64,000 nt of DNA from Oscillospiraceae bacterium (GTDB taxonomy: Bacteria > Bacillota_A > Clostridia > Oscillospirales > WRJC01): contig WRJC01000016.1 in the NCBI GenBank assembly GCA_009782405.1, forward strand, positions 1 through 64,000, in the 5' to 3' direction. Below are positions 26,338-35,965 of the stretch, piece after piece. The first letter of the stretch is position 1. Each line of letters begins with the position of its first letter. The notes under the pieces were generated by a model. It was not told where the DNA came from, made no database searches, and was given only the letters and a program-made list of their open reading frames with translations. Both the position numbers and the translations under genes were made by a program.

Positions 26338-27744
26338 ATGGTATTTTCCAGCCTGGAATTTATGTTCCTGTTTTTCCCAGTGACCATAATCGCATATTTT
26401 TTGGTTCCTAAAAAGCATTTGAAATGGCGCAATTTGGTGCTTCTCGCAGTTAGCTTGGTATTTTACGGCTGGGGCGAGCCGATCTATGTGTTTTTGATGA
26501 TGTTCACGATATTGGTGGACTATGTGTCCGGATATTTTGTGGACAGATACGTGGATACCGATCGAAAAAAGGCGAAATTCATTTTGGTATTGTGCATAGT
26601 CATCAATATCGGCCTTTTGGGATTTTTCAAGTACACCGGTTTTATCCTGAGCATTTTTGGAATAACCGACACCCCGCTGGCGAACATACCGTTGCCCATC
26701 GGCATTTCTTTTTATACTTTCCAGGCTTTGTCCTATGTTTTCGACGTTTATATGAGGCAAGGGAAAGTCCAAACGAACGTGGTTTCTTTCGGTTCCTATG
26801 TGACTTTGTTCCCGCAGCTCATCGCCGGGCCTATCGTGCGATACCAAGACGTGGACGATATGCTCAGGGAGCGCGACGAAAACATCGCTCTCGCCGCTTC
26901 CGGCGCGAGGACTTTTTTGGCGGGGTTCGCCAAAAAGATATTTTTCGCCAATATTGCCGGGCAGATGTGGGAAACTTTCAAAAACGTCCCGATGGGAGAA
27001 CGCAGCATAATAGGCTGTTGGATTGGCATGATATGTTATGCGTTCCAAATTTATTTCGATTTTTCGGCTTATTCGGATATGGCGATCGGGCTTGGCAAGA
27101 TCATAGGTTTCAAGTTTTTGGAAAATTTCAATTATCCGTATATATCAAAAAGCATAACCGAATTTTGGCGCAGGTGGCATATGTCGCTGTCCACTTGGTT
27201 TCGGGATTATGTGTACTTCCCCCTGGGCGGAAGCCGCTGCAGCCCGTTGAGAAATTACATGAATTTACTCGTCGTTTGGCTCTTGACCGGTTTTTGGCAC
27301 GGAGCCAGCTGGAACTATGTGCTTTGGGGTTTGTACTATTTTGCGCTTTTGGTGATAGAAAAGGCCTTTTTGCTCAAAAAGATCGAGAAGTTGCCCGCAT
27401 TTTTCCAGCATATATACACTCTGTTTTTTGTACTTTTCGGCTGGTTGCTGTTTGTCTTCGAGGATTTGGGGGCGGGAATGGTTTATTTGGGAAATATGTT
27501 CGGGGCGGGAGTTTCGACGAGCGTTTCGCAGGCCGACTTATATGAAATTTCGCGCAATTTTCCGTTTTTTGTAATACTGTTCATCGCCGCGACCCCATTG
27601 CCCAAGCGCTTGTTCTACAAATTCTACGAAAAATCGCAGTTTGTGAAATTCGCAGCTTATTTGGGAGGGATTGCCGTTTTGGTCCTGGGCGTGGCCTACC
27701 TCGTGGATTCTTCGTTTAACCCTTTCCTGTATTTTAGGTTTTAG
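26338..27744 (+). CDS. MBOAT-family O-acyltransferase (AlgI/DltB-like), first copy
   Basis: 468 residues from ATG 26338 (GGAG nine bases upstream); an in-frame ATG at 26290 would place the start within the promoter. About ten membrane segments. MBOAT marks: the start VFSSLEFMFLFFPV, FYGWGEPIYV, PLPIGISFYTFQALSYVFDVY, the stretch FDFSAYSDMAIGLGKIIGF, SITEFWRRWHMSLSTWFRDYVYFPLGG and the catalytic-His block LTGFWHGASWNYVLWG. These enzymes move an acyl group, usually acetyl, across the membrane onto exported polysaccharide. Followed 43 bases later by a second MBOAT of the same type, with accessory surface proteins behind. Confidence 0.93.
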   Translation: MVFSSLEFMFLFFPVTIIAYFLVPKKHLKWRNLVLLAVSLVFYGWGEPIYVFLMMFTILVDYVSGYFVDRYVDTDRKKAKFILVLCIVINIGLLGFFKYTGFILSIFGITDTPLANIPLPIGISFYTFQALSYVFDVYMRQGKVQTNVVSFGSYVTLFPQLIAGPIVRYQDVDDMLRERDENIALAASGARTFLAGFAKKIFFANIAGQMWETFKNVPMGERSIIGCWIGMICYAFQIYFDFSAYSDMAIGLGKIIGFKFLENFNYPYISKSITEFWRRWHMSLSTWFRDYVYFPLGGSRCSPLRNYMNLLVVWLLTGFWHGASWNYVLWGLYYFALLVIEKAFLLKKIEKLPAFFQHIYTLFFVLFGWLLFVFEDLGAGMVYLGNMFGAGVSTSVSQADLYEISRNFPFFVILFIAATPLPKRLFYKFYEKSQFVKFAAYLGGIAVLVLGVAYLVDSSFNPFLYFRF

Positions 27745-27787
27745 ATTTGCATGCAACGATCACAAATATTAAAATGGAGTATGCCAA

Positions 27788-29209
27788 ATGGTTTTTTCGA
27801 GCTTGCCTTTTCAATTCTTTTTTTTGCCGCTGTTTTTTTTGGTTTATTTCGCGGCTAAAAAACGCAAAACAAGAAACATGGTGCTATTGGGCTTTTCTAT
27901 GTTCTTTTACGCTTGGGGGGAGCCTATTTATGTTTTGCTGATGATGTTTTCGATTGCGAACAATTACGTTTTCGGGTATTTCATAGCAAAAAATTCGGAA
28001 AACAAAAAAAGGGCGAAATATTTATTGATAGCTTCCGTCGCAGTCAACCTTTTTGTTTTGGGGTTGTTCAAATATACCGATTTCATAATAGGCAACCTGC
28101 GGCTGATACCGGGGCTTTCGTGGATGGAACCCTTAGGGTTGGCACTTCCCATCGGCATATCGTTTTACACTTTCCAGACAATGTCTTACACGATCGAAGT
28201 ATATAAAAAAGAAACGAATATGCAAAAAAACATCGCCACTTTCGGCGCTTATGTGGCAGGTTTCCCTCAGCTGATCGCCGGCCCGATCGTGCGCTACCGC
28301 GACATAGCCGAAGAACTTGACGAACGCATCGAAACAACAGACGAATTTGCCGAGGGGCTCCGCAGGTTCACGGCGGGGCTCGCCAAAAAGATACTTATAG
28401 CCAACACGATGGCCGAAGCCTGCGACAACATAATGGCCAAATACAGCGGCGGATTTGCGGACTCGATAGGCGCGCTCGGGATGTGGCTGGCGATTTTGGC
28501 GTATACGCTTCAAATATATTACGATTTTTCGGGCTATTCCGACATGGCAATAGGGCTCGGGCGGATGATGGGTTTCCATTACCTCGAAAATTTCAACTAC
28601 CCGTACATATCCAAATCCGTAACCGAATTCTGGCGCAGATGGCATATGTCGCTTTCTTCGGTTTTCAGGGATTTCGTGTATATACCTTTAGGCGGCAACC
28701 GCGTGAAAACCCCGCGTTGGATATTCAACATGCTTGTCGTTTGGTTTTTGACGGGGCTTTGGCACGGGGCGCAGTGGACCTTCATTTTGTGGGGCGCATA
28801 TTTCGGGGCGCTTCTCATATTCGAAAAATTGGTTTTGAAGGACGTTTTGCAAAAATTCCCGGTTATAGGGCACATCTACACGATAACGGCTTTCGTTTTC
28901 GGCTGGATCATATTCAGGGCCGAATCGCTGCCCCATATCGGGACGATACTTTCGGCGATGTTCGGGGCGAGCGGCGCGGGGAGCGCGCTCGGGCTGGCGG
29001 AAAACGGAATGTTGAAGCCCATGTATCTCGTCGTCATGGCTGTCGGGATAATCTGCTCGGTTCCGGTTTCCAAAAAAATAAAAGCAATCCTCGAAAAAAA
29101 CAAAAAAACGGCTTATATAATCGACGCCGCTTCGGTCGTGGCCGTGATTTTGTGCATAATGATGCTCGCTCAGGGAGCGTACAACCCTTTCATATATTTC
29201 AGGTTTTAA
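27788..29209 (+). CDS. MBOAT-family O-acyltransferase (AlgI/DltB-like), second copy
   Basis: 473 residues, GGAG nine bases before ATG. Same architecture and motifs as the preceding gene (VFSSLPFQFFFLP, FYAWGEPIYVLLMM, LPIGISFYTFQTMSY, the block FWRRWHMSLSSVFRDFVYIP, WFLTGLWHGAQWTFILWG), and both end in NPF.YFRF. Clearly a paralog, though the identity looks moderate, so the duplication is not recent. Two adjacent MBOATs suggest two positions or two polymers to be acylated. The membrane His of WHGA is intact. Lies 31 bases before the CBM6 gene. Confidence 0.93.
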   Translation: MVFSSLPFQFFFLPLFFLVYFAAKKRKTRNMVLLGFSMFFYAWGEPIYVLLMMFSIANNYVFGYFIAKNSENKKRAKYLLIASVAVNLFVLGLFKYTDFIIGNLRLIPGLSWMEPLGLALPIGISFYTFQTMSYTIEVYKKETNMQKNIATFGAYVAGFPQLIAGPIVRYRDIAEELDERIETTDEFAEGLRRFTAGLAKKILIANTMAEACDNIMAKYSGGFADSIGALGMWLAILAYTLQIYYDFSGYSDMAIGLGRMMGFHYLENFNYPYISKSVTEFWRRWHMSLSSVFRDFVYIPLGGNRVKTPRWIFNMLVVWFLTGLWHGAQWTFILWGAYFGALLIFEKLVLKDVLQKFPVIGHIYTITAFVFGWIIFRAESLPHIGTILSAMFGASGAGSALGLAENGMLKPMYLVVMAVGIICSVPVSKKIKAILEKNKKTAYIIDAASVVAVILCIMMLAQGAYNPFIYFRF

Positions 29210-29240
29210 AATTTTAAATAAAAGCGAAGGAGGCATTTTC

Positions 29241-30548
29241 ATGTTAAAAAGAATTTTTGCAAGCGCGCTGGCACTGTTTTTTGTCGTGACTTTGTTGTCA
29301 TTTCCCGTCATGGCGGAACCTTTCAAAGAAATAACGATCGGTGAAGGCGAAACCGTGATAGAAGCCGTTTGGTTCGACGGCGGCGAGGGCAACTACTATG
29401 AATCAAATCCGGAAGCAGGAAACCACGACATCAGGGTGGACGAGGAAGTCCAGACTTACGACTACAACATAAACAACGATTATGTAGGCGGCAGGGAAGG
29501 CGAAAATATGTCCTGCATCGGATGGATCGAAGCGGAAGAGTGGGTGCAGTACACGGTTGTGTGCGAAACTGCCGGAATGTATGACTTGGGCATGTGGGGC
29601 GGGACAGGCGGCAACGGCGGCGATGCCGTGTTTACCTGCGGCCGCAGGGAAATCGGTTCGGTTTTTGTCGAAAACAACGGCGAAGGCTGGCAGGATTATG
29701 CGTTTTATCCGGTGGGGCAGTTCCATATGGTCAAGGGGACGAATGTAATAAGGGTGGATTTCCCCGACGGCGGATTGAATTTTGAATCGTTCTTGGTCAC
29801 TTTCGTGGAAGCGCGTGAAGATCCTCCCCCCATTGTCTGGGTTCCCAAAAATCACACAATCGGATCCGGCAAAACGAGAATCATCGGCACTGACTTCGAC
29901 CCGGGCGCGGACAGCTACGGCAAAAGCGGCGACCCAGCAAGCGGCGACAAAGATTTAAGGCCAGAAGAGGACGTGAACACGCAGTTCAACGATACCGAAT
30001 TCGGCGGCTGCGTCGGATGGATAGCCGCAGGCGACTGGGTTCAATACACCGTGACGGTTCAGCGCGACGGGATATATAGTTTCGAGGCATGGCTCGCTTC
30101 GGACGCGGATCCCACGGGTAGCGTGAAAGTTTCCTGTGACGGAGCCGAGATAGGCACTTCCCCCAATTCGGCCAAAGACGGCTGGCAGGTTTACGCATCG
30201 TATCCGGTTGGCGAAGCGGAAATCGTCGCCGGCGAGCACGTGATCAAAGTCGAGTTCACAAACGGGCTAAACCTCGCCGCGCTCGATATAGCCAGACTCG
30301 GCGATATCCCCTCAGAAGAGGAGCCGCCTCCCGCAGATGACAAAGCCGCCGAAGAAAACAACGACGACGCTGCAGCAGACAATGATGCGGCCGAAAACGC
30401 CACGGAATCGAAAAACGATTCCGACGACGGCGGATTCGACGCGCTGCCTTTCATAATAATCGGAGCGGTCGTAGTTGTGGTCGTGGTCATAATCATAATT
30501 CTTGTGGCAAACAACAAAGGCGGCAAAAAAGAGGAAACGAAGAAATAA
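29241..30548 (+). CDS. Double CBM6-type surface protein with C-terminal membrane anchor
   Basis: 435 residues. Signal peptide ending near VMA-EPF (about 1-26), then two carbohydrate-binding domains of CBM6/35 type (about 30-190 and 195-355). Each contains the core block: IGWIEAEEWVQYTV in the first and VGWIAAGDWVQYTV in the second, followed by a GWQ.YA.YPVG strand. An acidic Asp/Glu/Ala linker (about 357-395), one very hydrophobic helix of Val/Ile and a basic tail complete it. No catalytic domain. Lying between the MBOATs and the DHHW gene, it may hold the glycan near the acetylation machinery. AAGGAGG precedes the ATG. Confidence 0.8.
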   Translation: MLKRIFASALALFFVVTLLSFPVMAEPFKEITIGEGETVIEAVWFDGGEGNYYESNPEAGNHDIRVDEEVQTYDYNINNDYVGGREGENMSCIGWIEAEEWVQYTVVCETAGMYDLGMWGGTGGNGGDAVFTCGRREIGSVFVENNGEGWQDYAFYPVGQFHMVKGTNVIRVDFPDGGLNFESFLVTFVEAREDPPPIVWVPKNHTIGSGKTRIIGTDFDPGADSYGKSGDPASGDKDLRPEEDVNTQFNDTEFGGCVGWIAAGDWVQYTVTVQRDGIYSFEAWLASDADPTGSVKVSCDGAEIGTSPNSAKDGWQVYASYPVGEAEIVAGEHVIKVEFTNGLNLAALDIARLGDIPSEEEPPPADDKAAEENNDDAAADNDAAENATESKNDSDDGGFDALPFIIIGAVVVVVVVIIIILVANNKGGKKEETKK

Positions 30549-30571
30549 AAAGCGGCAAAAAAACATGAAGC

Positions 30572-30614
30572 AAAGCGGCATGTGATTTTTTTGACAATCA
30601 TTGCATGCCGCTTT
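30572..30614 (+). terminator. Long hairpin between CBM6 and DHHW genes
   Basis: AAAGCGGCATG (30572-30582) pairs perfectly with CATGCCGCTTT (30604-30614) around a 21-base loop; only four T follow. Either a partial terminator or a processing site that lowers expression of the downstream DHHW gene. Confidence 0.5.
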
Positions 30615-30643
30615 TGGCAACACATGATTAACCGGAGTTTTTT

Positions 30644-31999
30644 ATGAAGAGAAACAACAATATATACATCTACGCAATGATGTTCATTTTCCTTTTGGTG
30701 CTTTTTTGGTGTCCTGTGATGTATTCTTTCAACAGGTTGGAAGTGATAAGCATCGAAGACCTCCGCAATTACAAAGATCCCGACAAAGTATATGAAGAAG
30801 ATGAATTTTTGGCGGACATCTTCAATTCGATCGAGCAAGGCAAAGCGAGCTTGCACGATATGTACACAAACTATCTGCCTTTCTACAATCAGCTTGTCGA
30901 ATATATGCAAAATGCCGACAGGAATTCGCAGGCGAAATTTTTGGAATTGATGGGAAACAAGCAAACCGAATCCAAAACCGAAGAAATTGCGGAAATTGCG
31001 GAAGTTACGGAAACGCCGGGAGAAACAAAAGAAAAAGCCCCCGAAAAAGAACCGGTGAAAGTCGTGGCGAAACTGCTGTACGACGACAATTTCCACCGAT
31101 ATTACGGTTTTGAACCGTACAAGTTTTTGGACAGGTGGATAATAGGCGATGAAAAATCGCTGAGAAAAAAATTCGACAAGCAAGTCGAAAACATAAACAG
31201 GCTCATAGATTCGGATCTGGACGTGAATTTTTATGTTTATGTGCTCACGAGGATGCAAGATACCGAATATGCGATGGAACTCGTGCCAAATGAATTTTCG
31301 ACGCTCGATTTTTTCTATGAATTCATATATTACATGAACGGCGCAAAAGGCGTGGGCTATTTTGACATAAACACGGTTGAAAAAAGAGTCGAGAGGGTAT
31401 TTCTGACCGATCACCACTGGGCGGCGCCCGGGGCGTATTCGGGGTATGTGGATGTGGTCGAAATGATGAAAAAAAATACGCCGGAAATTGGGGATCCGAT
31501 TCCGCTGAACGGCGAAACGGGGTTGATACGTTTCGACGATGTGGAAATGCGGGGCTCGTTTGCAGCGGTTTTGCGCTATGAAGAATATTATGAGCCGTTC
31601 ATCGTATTGGACATAACGCTGCCCGAATATGCAAACCCGGGGCATTGGGACGCATATGAACAGTATTCGGCGGGGAAATTCGACAAAAACAAATATGCCG
31701 ACCATTATTCGGCTTATTACAATTCATCGGGCCAAAGGCATTACAGCCTCAAAAACAAAACCACGGGCAGGAACCTTTTGGTCATAGGCGATTCCTACTC
31801 GTGGTGGTTCAATTGGCTGATCGCGGCCAATTTCGACAATGTGTACATATACCTGCCCCCGTGGGACCAAAAAAACTTCCAGTACAACCAATTCGTCAGG
31901 GAAAACAAAATAACAGACGTGCTGCTCACGCAATTTTCCGACAGGCTGATGTTCAACTATTACGGAGACAGCAATTTTGCCTCGATAAGGACAGATTGA
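30644..31999 (+). CDS. DHHW/AlgX-like protein, SGNH-type O-acetylation partner
   Basis: 451 residues. N-terminal anchor (about 8-25), a charged linker (Glu/Thr/Lys, about 105-135), then the DHHW domain. Catalytic-type motifs are FLTDHHWAAPGAY (Asp and His, near 252) and LLVIGDSYSWWF (Ser near 381). Proteins of this kind (AlgJ/AlgX relatives) work with an MBOAT partner: acetyl is relayed from the membrane protein to the SGNH enzyme and on to the sugar. GGAG precedes the ATG. It completes the MBOAT-MBOAT-CBM6-DHHW set. No polymerase or export genes for the polymer are beside it. Confidence 0.85.
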   Translation: MKRNNNIYIYAMMFIFLLVLFWCPVMYSFNRLEVISIEDLRNYKDPDKVYEEDEFLADIFNSIEQGKASLHDMYTNYLPFYNQLVEYMQNADRNSQAKFLELMGNKQTESKTEEIAEIAEVTETPGETKEKAPEKEPVKVVAKLLYDDNFHRYYGFEPYKFLDRWIIGDEKSLRKKFDKQVENINRLIDSDLDVNFYVYVLTRMQDTEYAMELVPNEFSTLDFFYEFIYYMNGAKGVGYFDINTVEKRVERVFLTDHHWAAPGAYSGYVDVVEMMKKNTPEIGDPIPLNGETGLIRFDDVEMRGSFAAVLRYEEYYEPFIVLDITLPEYANPGHWDAYEQYSAGKFDKNKYADHYSAYYNSSGQRHYSLKNKTTGRNLLVIGDSYSWWFNWLIAANFDNVYIYLPPWDQKNFQYNQFVRENKITDVLLTQFSDRLMFNYYGDSNFASIRTD

Positions 32000-32023
32000 A
32001 ACGATTTGACTTTGGATTCCGGT

Positions 32024-33094
32024 TTAGATTTCAATCGGATTTTTGGCGGCTTCGGAAGCGGCGTCGAGTACTTTCTGGACTTTCCAGCCGTCCTCTACTG
32101 TAGCGGAAAGGCCGTCGCCGCATCCGTTTAGAATATCGGCGAACGACTGCATCTGCTTTGACTGGTATCTTTGGGGTATGGGGACTCCGCACCAGACGTG
32201 GGCTTGTTTCATCGGTTCATTCCCGATATTTATTTCAAGACTGTCCCTATCTTCCAAAGTATACCGCAATGCGCCTTTGTCCCCGTAGATTTCGACTCTT
32301 TGGTAGTTGCCCCTGCTGTACGCGAATCTGGTTATCGAGAGATTGGCGGCTATCTGGTTTTCGAGCTGCCCGATTATGCTCACATAGTCGTCCACGGTGA
32401 CGTCCCCCATGACGGTCAAATCGCCCGGAAGAGGGCGCTTTGGCACGAATGTGCCATAATCCGAAAAGATCCGGGTGAATTCGCAGCCGGTCATAAAACG
32501 TATCAAATCGATCATATGACAACCAAGATCCCCGAGGGCGCCTGTTTCTGCCTGTTCTTTGACAAAGCGCCAAACGAGAGGGGCGAGCGCCCCGTTTTTG
32601 GCGTTGGGAAGCCCCCAAGCCTGGTAATATTCCCCCTCGACGTGATATATTTTGCCTAATTCGCCGCTTTGGACCAAATCGCGCGCGTAGCGGGCGGCAG
32701 ATATGAACCTGTAGGAAAAGCAAACCATGTTCAAAACGCTTTTTTTTGCGGTTTCTTCCAAGAGTTTCTCCGCTTGTTCCCGGTTGCTGCAAACCGGTTT
32801 TTCCACGGCATACGGTATGCCGCGTTTTACCGCTTCCATCGCCATTTCGTAATGCAAGTTGTTTGGCGTGCAAATGGAAACAGCGTCGATTTTTCCCGAA
32901 TCCAAAAGTTTGATGTAGTCAAAATAGCACGCATCGTCAGAAACTTCGCACATTTTCTTTTTTTCTTCGATTTTTTCCGGCAATATGTCGCAAAGCGCGC
33001 CAACTTCCAAATCGGGGCTGTCATTTATACCCCAGATGTGCGAACCCGATATGCCTCCGCAGCCGATGATCCCCATGCGAAACTTTTTTTTCAT
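32024..33094 (-). CDS. Gfo/Idh/MocA-family sugar oxidoreductase
   Basis: 356 residues from ATG 33094 (AAAGGGG eight bases upstream); the open frame continues to 33193 but the promoter lies there. The NAD(P)-binding Rossmann start is MGIIGCGGISGSHIWG. The catalytic lysine motif is EKPVCSNREQAEKLL. The C-terminal half is the alpha/beta substrate domain (LGDLGCHMIDLIRFMTG has the typical His-Asp). Such enzymes oxidise or epimerise sugars, inositols or amino-sugar derivatives. Divergent to the rhamnosidase gene, which suggests a role in the same sugar pathway. Confidence 0.9.
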   Translation of the reverse strand: MKKKFRMGIIGCGGISGSHIWGINDSPDLEVGALCDILPEKIEEKKKMCEVSDDACYFDYIKLLDSGKIDAVSICTPNNLHYEMAMEAVKRGIPYAVEKPVCSNREQAEKLLEETAKKSVLNMVCFSYRFISAARYARDLVQSGELGKIYHVEGEYYQAWGLPNAKNGALAPLVWRFVKEQAETGALGDLGCHMIDLIRFMTGCEFTRIFSDYGTFVPKRPLPGDLTVMGDVTVDDYVSIIGQLENQIAANLSITRFAYSRGNYQRVEIYGDKGALRYTLEDRDSLEINIGNEPMKQAHVWCGVPIPQRYQSKQMQSFADILNGCGDGLSATVEDGWKVQKVLDAASEAAKNPIEI

Positions 33095-33161
33095 AAAATT
33101 ACCCCTTTCAAATAAACAAAAAATTTTACCGTCGGTATCTTTGCCTTTATGATATGCAACC

Positions 33162-33190
33162 ATTATACCGCCGCCGTCGGGATTTGTCAA
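33162..33190 (-). promoter_or_regulatory. Perfect sigma-A promoter of the Gfo/Idh/MocA gene
   Basis: Minus-strand TTGACA (33190-33185), 17-base spacer and TATAAT (33167-33162). The spacer is unusually GC-rich. No equally clear promoter is visible for the divergent rhamnosidase. Confidence 0.85.
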
Positions 33191-33223
33191 CAACGAATTG
33201 TGAAATCATGAAAGGAAATGAAC

Positions 33224-35965
33224 ATGGCAAACATAAATAGCGCAAAATATATATGGTTTTGCCCAAACGACAAGTCCAGGAATCCGTATGCCGCATTCAG
33301 GAAAACTTTCGAAATAACCGATGCGGAAAAAATAAATAACGCGAATTTCAACATTTTTGCGGACACGAATTACAAGCTGTACATCAACGGCGCTTTCTTG
33401 GGTTTCGGGCCGGCCAGGTTCGACCCGAGGTATCCGCAGTACGACACATATGATTTGCTGCCATATTTGAAAAACGGCAAAAATGCGATAGCGGCGCTCG
33501 CGAATTTCCACGGCCACAAAACGTTCAAAAACGTGCCGATGGCCGCCGCGATGATCGCCTGGGGGCAAGCGGGGGAAATCGACCTGTCAACAAACGGCCA
33601 AAACTGGAAATGCGGGCAATATGCGGCTCATACGCGCTACACGCCGAAATTGAGTTTCGCATTGAATGCGCAAATTTATTATGACCAGGACAAGTTTGAC
33701 GAAAAATGGATTTCATCGGATTATGACGACAGCAACTGGAAAAATGCGGAGGAAATTGAAAACCAAAATTGTTTCGGCGAACTCCTCCCCCGCGAAATCC
33801 CGTTCATGTCGATGGAAAAATTTAAACCTGCCACAAAAACAAGAATTTTCCCGTTGGATGAAAACGAGGATTTGTATTCGTTTTTCATCGAGCTCCCCTA
33901 TACGCTCGACACTACCAAAAAACAGACAAAATACAAAGATTTTGTCGAGTGGGCCACATATATATACTCGCCTTGCGAACAGGACATAGTTTCGGCAACG
34001 CTGTATGAAACGGTTTTCGCAAACGGCGCCGTATGCGAGCCAAAGTTCGAGGACGATTCGAAACCCCTGCGCTGGAATTTTGCCATGCATTTGGAAGAAG
34101 GCTGGAATGAAATCTCCGGAAGCGTGAAAATTTATCAGGACATTTACGAAAACTATTTGGCGCTCCCCAAAAACAAAGGCTTGGAATTGTCGGCAGACAA
34201 ACAAAAAAACAGCGGCAATTTATTTAAACACACGGTCATAAACCTGAAAGAAGAAGGCAAAGAATGGGTTTATTCGACAAAAAAAGAAAAGGCCGAAAGC
34301 CCCTGCCGAGAAGCGAGCTGGGATTCATACAAAAGCTCCCTGCAATCGATCGAACCGGATAAACTAAATGGGTTTGTATTCAAAAAAAGTTTATACCCCG
34401 ACGGATTCGCCTTGATATTTAACCTGGAGCATATGCACCTTGCATTTCCGAATTTTGAATTTAAGGGAACGAGAGGCGCAAAGATCGATTTGCTTTACAG
34501 CGACAGATATATGCCCGACGGAAAACACGTCAGGCAACAGTCGTGGATCCCTTTGGGGGACAGGCTGTCCTGTTCGGGTAAAATCGACGGCATCAAATGG
34601 TCGCCCTTGCAGCCGAGGGGCTTTAAATATTTGAACATAACCGTCAGAAACACCTCGGGCGATGTCACCCTCGAAAATATGGATTTCATATCCGCAGGTT
34701 ATCCGGCAAAAAAGAACGGAAATTTCGAGTGTTCCGACCCGGCGCTCAACAACATTTGGAAAATGTGCGCCTTGACGCAGTCGGTGAACATGGAAGATGC
34801 CTACGACGACTGCGTAGACCGCGAAAGGGGGCTTTACGTCCTCGACACGCTCATACAATACCACAACAACTTGGTTTGTTTCGGGGACCACAAGCTTATG
34901 AAACGTTCTCTTGAACTGTACGCGCAGTCGATTCACCCGAAAGGGCAATATAGATGCCTTTACCCCAACACGGGCGATTATGTGCTTCCGGATTTTTCGC
35001 TTTATGCAGTCGAGGGTTTTTACAGCTATTATTTGTATACGGGCGACAAAGATTTGATTTTGGCATGGTGGGATTCGATAATGACCAACATGAACGTGTT
35101 CGCCGCGCTTTCGGACTTGCGGAGCGACTGCCTCTTAGATGCCGACCCGCCGGACAAGTCGAATCCGGACGACAGGCGCACAGGGCACCTCGGAGACGGC
35201 GGCTGCACGAACAACAGGGGCATAAACTGCATATTTTCTTGCTTGTACCTAATCGTTTTGCGCGGGGCGCAATTTTTGGCGAAAGAAACAAACAAGCAAA
35301 AAGATTATGAAAATATGTCAAAAAGAATAAAAATTTTGGAAAAATCGATCCCGGAAACTTTTTGGGGCGAAGAGAAGGGCCTGTTTTCGGACAATGCGGA
35401 AATGAAATATTTTTCCCCGCACGCCTCGCTGTTCGCTGTCCGCGCCGGGGTCGCAAGCGAAGATAAACTTGCCGTTTTGCAAAAAAACCTTGAAGCGCTG
35501 CTCGTTCCGTTTTTCAAAAACGGATACGACGCATTTGGCGGAGTCGCTTTCACCACGAGTTACGCTTATTATATGCTCGATGCCATGTACAAGGCCGGAA
35601 TGTGCGAAATCGCCGAATCGTGCATGAAAGAAGGCTGGGGCTGGATTTTGTCGAAAGGGCTAAAAACCACCCCGGAGCATTTCAACTTGCAAGAAAGCAA
35701 TTGCCATGCCTGGACGGCGAGCCCCGCATATATCATGTCCAGATACATTCTCGGAGTAAATTTCGACATAAAAAAGGGTCTAAATGAGGTTGTTCTCGAT
35801 GTAAAGGCTACAAAAAGAATAAAGTGGGCGAAAGGCGTTTTCCCGCACCCGCTGGGGGATATTGAAATAGGCTGGCACAGGGGCGAAAACGGCGAGATAA
35901 TATTTGACAAGACAAAAGCGCCAAAAGGCGTGAATTTAGAAATAACCTACTCGAGGTTTGCGTGA
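33224..35965 (+). CDS. Alpha-L-rhamnosidase-like glycosidase (GH78 type)
   Basis: About 913 residues from ATG 33224, seven bases behind AAAGGAA; the ATG at 33218 is too close to that site. N-terminal beta-sandwich parts (FADTNYKLYINGAFLGFGPARF), further beta domains, then the (alpha/alpha)6 barrel with NMEDAYDDCVDRERGLYVLD near 525-545, the place of the catalytic acidic residues in GH78-like enzymes. A C-terminal beta domain ends the chain. No signal peptide, so probably intracellular and acting on imported oligosaccharides. It could also belong to a related (alpha/alpha)6 family. Overlaps the convergent isomerase gene by 19 bases. Confidence 0.85.
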   Translation: MANINSAKYIWFCPNDKSRNPYAAFRKTFEITDAEKINNANFNIFADTNYKLYINGAFLGFGPARFDPRYPQYDTYDLLPYLKNGKNAIAALANFHGHKTFKNVPMAAAMIAWGQAGEIDLSTNGQNWKCGQYAAHTRYTPKLSFALNAQIYYDQDKFDEKWISSDYDDSNWKNAEEIENQNCFGELLPREIPFMSMEKFKPATKTRIFPLDENEDLYSFFIELPYTLDTTKKQTKYKDFVEWATYIYSPCEQDIVSATLYETVFANGAVCEPKFEDDSKPLRWNFAMHLEEGWNEISGSVKIYQDIYENYLALPKNKGLELSADKQKNSGNLFKHTVINLKEEGKEWVYSTKKEKAESPCREASWDSYKSSLQSIEPDKLNGFVFKKSLYPDGFALIFNLEHMHLAFPNFEFKGTRGAKIDLLYSDRYMPDGKHVRQQSWIPLGDRLSCSGKIDGIKWSPLQPRGFKYLNITVRNTSGDVTLENMDFISAGYPAKKNGNFECSDPALNNIWKMCALTQSVNMEDAYDDCVDRERGLYVLDTLIQYHNNLVCFGDHKLMKRSLELYAQSIHPKGQYRCLYPNTGDYVLPDFSLYAVEGFYSYYLYTGDKDLILAWWDSIMTNMNVFAALSDLRSDCLLDADPPDKSNPDDRRTGHLGDGGCTNNRGINCIFSCLYLIVLRGAQFLAKETNKQKDYENMSKRIKILEKSIPETFWGEEKGLFSDNAEMKYFSPHASLFAVRAGVASEDKLAVLQKNLEALLVPFFKNGYDAFGGVAFTTSYAYYMLDAMYKAGMCEIAESCMKEGWGWILSKGLKTTPEHFNLQESNCHAWTASPAYIMSRYILGVNFDIKKGLNEVVLDVKATKRIKWAKGVFPHPLGDIEIGWHRGENGEIIFDKTKAPKGVNLEITYSRFA

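Noticed and set aside
30191..31705. Long open frame (about 500 codons) on the minus strand opposite the DHHW gene
   Set aside because: Composition rich in Phe, His, Arg and Val without domain sense; the plus-strand gene has signal anchor, motifs and a ribosome site. It is a codon-usage shadow.
26338..31999. Alginate biosynthesis cluster
   Set aside because: AlgI-like and AlgX-like genes are present, but no AlgD, Alg8 or Alg44 type genes; the MBOAT fold is shared by many acetylation systems.
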